From Bigelowiella natans CCMP2755 (lineage: Eukaryota; Cercozoa; Chlorarachniophyceae), in NCBI GenBank assembly GCA_000320545.1, contig ADNK01003270.1, positions 15,001-79,000 on the forward strand: DNA of 64,000 bases, written 5' to 3'. This document shows positions 60,800 through 64,000 of this stretch, in pieces. Each line of letters starts with the position of its first letter. Within the stretch, counting starts at the first letter, position 1. A program made the translations under genes and the position numbers. The notes beneath the pieces were generated by a model. It was given only the letters and a program-made list of their open reading frames with translations. It had not been told where the DNA came from and searched no databases.

Positions 60800-62692
60800 G
60801 TATTGTTGGTACCCTTAAACGCTACCTTAGATTCATTAATAAAGCAAGCTGCCAAGGAGTTGAAAGTTGTTCTCCCAAAAAAGGTTTTTCCTTTTACAAC
60901 TTATTTCTAGAGCAAATATTGAGATGAACACCAAAGCACCAAAGCTAATACTTTAATCGCAGAAATTTGTTGACGGATCAACAATGATGACGAAACGTAG
61001 ACTAATTTTTGTCGATGCTAATGAAGCTTCTTTCTAAAATCAGGGGGCCAAATTATTTTTCAAAAATGGATCTGTAGTAGATGAAGTCGAGCTTGTACGG
61101 CCGAACGATGTGCTCTTTTTGTGTGCCAATGCAAGTACGAAAGATGTATCATCTCGTCAATGTGTTCTCTCACATGAGATTGTTGAGATTATCAGTAACA
61201 TACTACCAGTTGCAAGTACAATGGATAATAATGGGCTGACTCTTATCGAATGCACTCCTGATGTTGTTGGATTATATAGGAACTGATAAGTTTTCTATAG
61301 CTGTGATGGGTCCAGGATCGGTTGGTAAATCTGGTAAGTACACATCGTTGCGAGAATCTGAGCGGGCTATTGATCATCTAATTATGAATCAATAACTTGG
61401 TATGTTTTATTTTACCTATGACAGCTCTAACCCTTTCTTATACTCAAAATATGTTCGTAGCCGATTACGATCCAACAAGTAATGTTAAACCGATAAGTAA
61501 AAATTTATTTTAAGGATTACTTTTGAGGTCAGGATAAAATATATACCCACTTTTAAAGTTACAATCAAAATATATTAGATCATTTGATACTATATTTCTT
61601 TGTTCGCATGAAACTCGTGATACCCTGATAAATATCCTTCATGACGGTCGAAACCTTAATTTCAGTTGAAGATGCTTTTCGAAAAAGTGACATCATAGAC
61701 GGACTACCATGTGTAATTGATATCCTAGACACGGCAGGCCAACCGGTCGGCAGAAAACAATTGCTAATTTACTCTTGTACTATGGTATCATGGTATCAAC
61801 ATACTCATATTTTCGCTGCACATATTGATTTATCTATCCCAGGAATATAGTGCTCTTCGTTCAACATGGATGCAAAATCGGGATGCGTTGATATTCGTTT
61901 TCAGTATAGCAGACCATAGCTCATACAAAGGGCTAGGTTGTATGTTCGTCAAATTACAGCATCTATCATTCTATCATATCGACATGTTTTATAGTTTTAT
62001 CCCTGCTATAGTTTGACTTAAATACACCCCTACCGACTCTATGCTGCAGCAAACTTCTTCGATCAGCTGATGGCAATAATAGAGGGCGATCCCATTCCTC
62101 TCATCATTGTCGGAAATAAAAAGGATCTCGCTGAAAAGGATAGGAAGGTCAGTGTACATTTTAATGTTTGCCGTTGATGACAATAAACTAGCAATTTATT
62201 CCCCATAGAAAGATGCCTTAATAAAGGGTTTTAGCCTATTATATTTCTCTGATAAAAAATATATAGGTTGCTACTGAAGATGGTAATAAGCTTGCAATAG
62301 CTTGGGGAGCGCAGTATATCGAGACATCTGCAAAAACTGGAGAGAATGTTAAAGAGGTGTTGACCAGTCGACAGAAATATTATTCAATATGGTCATAATA
62401 AGATTTAAAAAAATATGGGATGAGGACTTGGTTATGCTGAAATTTACCCTCCACAAATGAAATAAATACTTCATCGACAAAGTTATTTGTAATAAACTTG
62501 CTCTAATTTTCTTTTAGTTTCGTCAACAAAATTTATAGTTCTATGACGCTCTCCATTATTTAGGTGTTCCATTCTGTAATTCGTAAATCAAGGTGTGACA
62601 GGAAGACAAGAAAACATGAAGAAGATTATGACGAATCCAAGCTTCAATCATCGGATTCATCGGGACTGGGATGGCTATGTACTGTGCTATAA
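60800..62692 (+). CDS. Ras-family small GTPase with N-terminal ubiquitin/doublecortin-like segment
   Basis: Exons: 60800-60883, 61044-61215, 61280-61333, 61425-61478, 61666-61745, 61843-61936, 62050-62147, 62267-62356, 62564-62692. The first coding exon is not identified, so the model is 5'-partial. The GTPase has G1 GPGSVGKS, G2 YDPTIED, G3 DTAGQ (followed by Pro where Ras has Glu), G4 GNKKDL and G5 ETSAKT. It ends CTVL, a CaaX box whose Leu favours geranylgeranylation. Before it lie about 85 residues (LNATLDSLIKQAAKELKV, GAKLFFKNGSVVDEVELVRP, NDVLFLC) resembling a KHA/doublecortin or ubiquitin-like fold. This module is not part of ordinary Ras proteins. Introns are short. It is probably a membrane-anchored signalling switch. 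Confidence 0.85.
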
Positions 62693-63738
62693 TGTATTGT
62701 ATGGTACTACAGTTCACTATACAGAGTTAACTTGCACGTAGCATTATCGCCAGGAATTAGTCAAATCTATTTTGTTCTGTTGCTGCTATAGTCCAACACC
62801 TCCAATATGCATTGCGTACAAAACATGCTGAACATCTACATATATTCGCACGTGTCAAACTAACATGTGCACGCCACCGATTGCGCATCGTGCTATATGT
62901 AGTGCGCACCGTGCTACACATAGTGCGAGCTATCTAGCTATGCTATCTATGTCCTGAATGTGCGGTGTGTGCATGAAATTTTTGCATTTAGGCATGTAGC
63001 TCTTGCTAGCTAGCTAGCTAGAGCTCGAGCTCTAGAGCTAGTACATGTCATGAACATGATCTAGATGATGCTTGCCACTACTAGACTAATTTTTGTCTTA
63101 GCGAAATTGATAATACTAGAATGGCGCAGACTCTCTATTTTTGATACGAAATACAATTAATCTAGAAATGCATAGCACAGCTAGATAGGTCCACATCGCA
63201 TAGGCCCAAAAATGAATGGAAAAATCTGGAAATAGCTAGCGCGATTTTCATTTCACGTGCGCCTGCCATTTCTAGATTTGTGCTTCTGATTCAAAAATTA
63301 AGAGCTATGATGACAGTTTCTTATATTATTACATCTGACATCTCTTGATCTGTCGCACATCTTTAGATAATATCCTTTCAAGTTATCGTTGATTGTGACT
63401 ACCAAAATCGATGGGTAGGTAGTAGCCTTTGTAGCTGTTTTCTCCCTCCCGGTAGTTGAACATTGAATGTTTAAAATCAAACTTTATACATTGATATTTC
63501 TGCACTTGACACAACTGAGTATATCTGCAGGAATTCTGTTCGGATTCATTGATGGACTTGTTATGGTAGTTTACCCCAAATCTGCCCATCTTCTGTTATC
63601 CTCACTTCGTATCTGATAGAATTATTTTTCGATACGTACATTCGTAAAATTAAATTATATCATCATCTGGCTTTTCTGTAAATCAAATGTGACTCCAAGT
63701 ATATGAAATACTAAAAAAACTAACAAAAACAAATATAC
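62693..63738. other. 3' spacer, GCTAGC-rich, then unresolved gene end
   Basis: From 62780 to 63300 it contains CTAGCTAGCTAG near 63010, GAGCTCGAGCTC, CACATAGTGCG and similar words. From 63300 to 63738 there may be 3' exons of the minus-strand gene at the edge (an open frame reads MGRFGVNYHNKSINES), but I could not place splice sites with confidence. Confidence 0.5.
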
Positions 63739-64000
63739 GTGTTGAGATTTTCAGGCTCCTCTTGTTTCTTTAGTGCTCCGAACACAGCTCGCACAGGATT
63801 AAAACCAGAATTTGGGCACCAAAGAAGGGGTTTCCCTAGTCAAGTATCATATAATAGTTTGTCATATTGATGAGAATGAGAAAGAAAAGTGAGTCGAGGG
63901 AAGCCCAAGGTTAGGGAAGTATTACCTGTAGCGAGATCGAATACAGAGCCCGTAAGCGGCTCCTCAACTACCACTTGGCCATCCCCATTCATTGTTACAG
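63739..64000 (-). CDS. partial gene at window edge
   Basis: Two exons join in phase: about 64000-63926 (MNGDGQVVVEEPLTGSVFDLATG) and 63835-63739 (KPLLWCPNSGFNPVRAVFG, then KKQEEPENLNT). The frame is open to the window edge, so the ATG at about 63992 need not be the start. The order FDLATGKPL followed by LNTY-like text faintly recalls the end of Rieske-type domains, but no iron-sulphur ligands are visible here. No product is assigned. Confidence 0.4.

Overview
This window is nuclear DNA of a unicellular eukaryote. Almost every gene is split by GT-AG introns, and reading frame and phase can be followed exon by exon into recognisable eukaryotic proteins (Tousled-like kinase, RRS1, papain-type protease, BAH protein, Ras-type GTPase). 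Many introns are packed with microsatellites. Bacterial-type glucokinase and threonine dehydrogenase, and secreted proteins of a kind I associate with algae and ciliates, suggest a protist, perhaps a stramenopile. I cannot fix the lineage from sequence alone. All gene models were built by eye from splice sites, phase and family motifs; no alignment was run.

Layout: L-threonine 3-dehydrogenase (64-4421, +); a young Ty3/Gypsy-like retrotransposon with identical LTRs (5191-10906); a protein with two Tudor-like segments and a membrane anchor (11160-13188, +); a secreted beta-sandwich-like protein (17140-13768, -); a 1041-residue coiled-coil protein (18003-21928, +); an NT5C2-like HAD 5'-nucleotidase (27351-22608, -); a CTP-dependent prenol/dolichol-type kinase (28027-30297, +); glucokinase (31805-35120, +); ribosome-biogenesis factor RRS1 (38882-36045, -); Tousled-like kinase (39252-42037, +); a papain-family protease (43654-47194, +); a small secreted protein (48978-48454, -); a second long coiled-coil protein (49469-54780, +); a short unresolved gene (57560-57159, -); a BAH plus RING/CXXC-type zinc-finger protein (about 60657-58773, -); a Ras-family GTPase with an N-terminal ubiquitin/doublecortin-like segment and a CaaX box (60800-62692, +); and a partial gene at the right edge (-).

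The genes are unrelated in pathway, as expected for a eukaryotic gene neighbourhood. Three features of genome architecture stand out. (1) Spacers lying 3' of genes carry a distinctive vocabulary rich in GCTAGC and CATGC palindromes, absent from the divergent promoter spacers. (2) One such spacer holds a perfect 76-bp inverted copy of an RRS1 exon, and other spacers hold exon-like fragments. (3) A 1.2-kb tract at 57.6-58.8 kb is saturated with AATACTG/CAGTATT words and is a diverged direct duplication. Microexons of 12 and 10 nt are needed to complete threonine dehydrogenase and glucokinase. Genes fall into two intron classes: long microsatellite-filled introns, or very short plain ones of about 45-90 nt.
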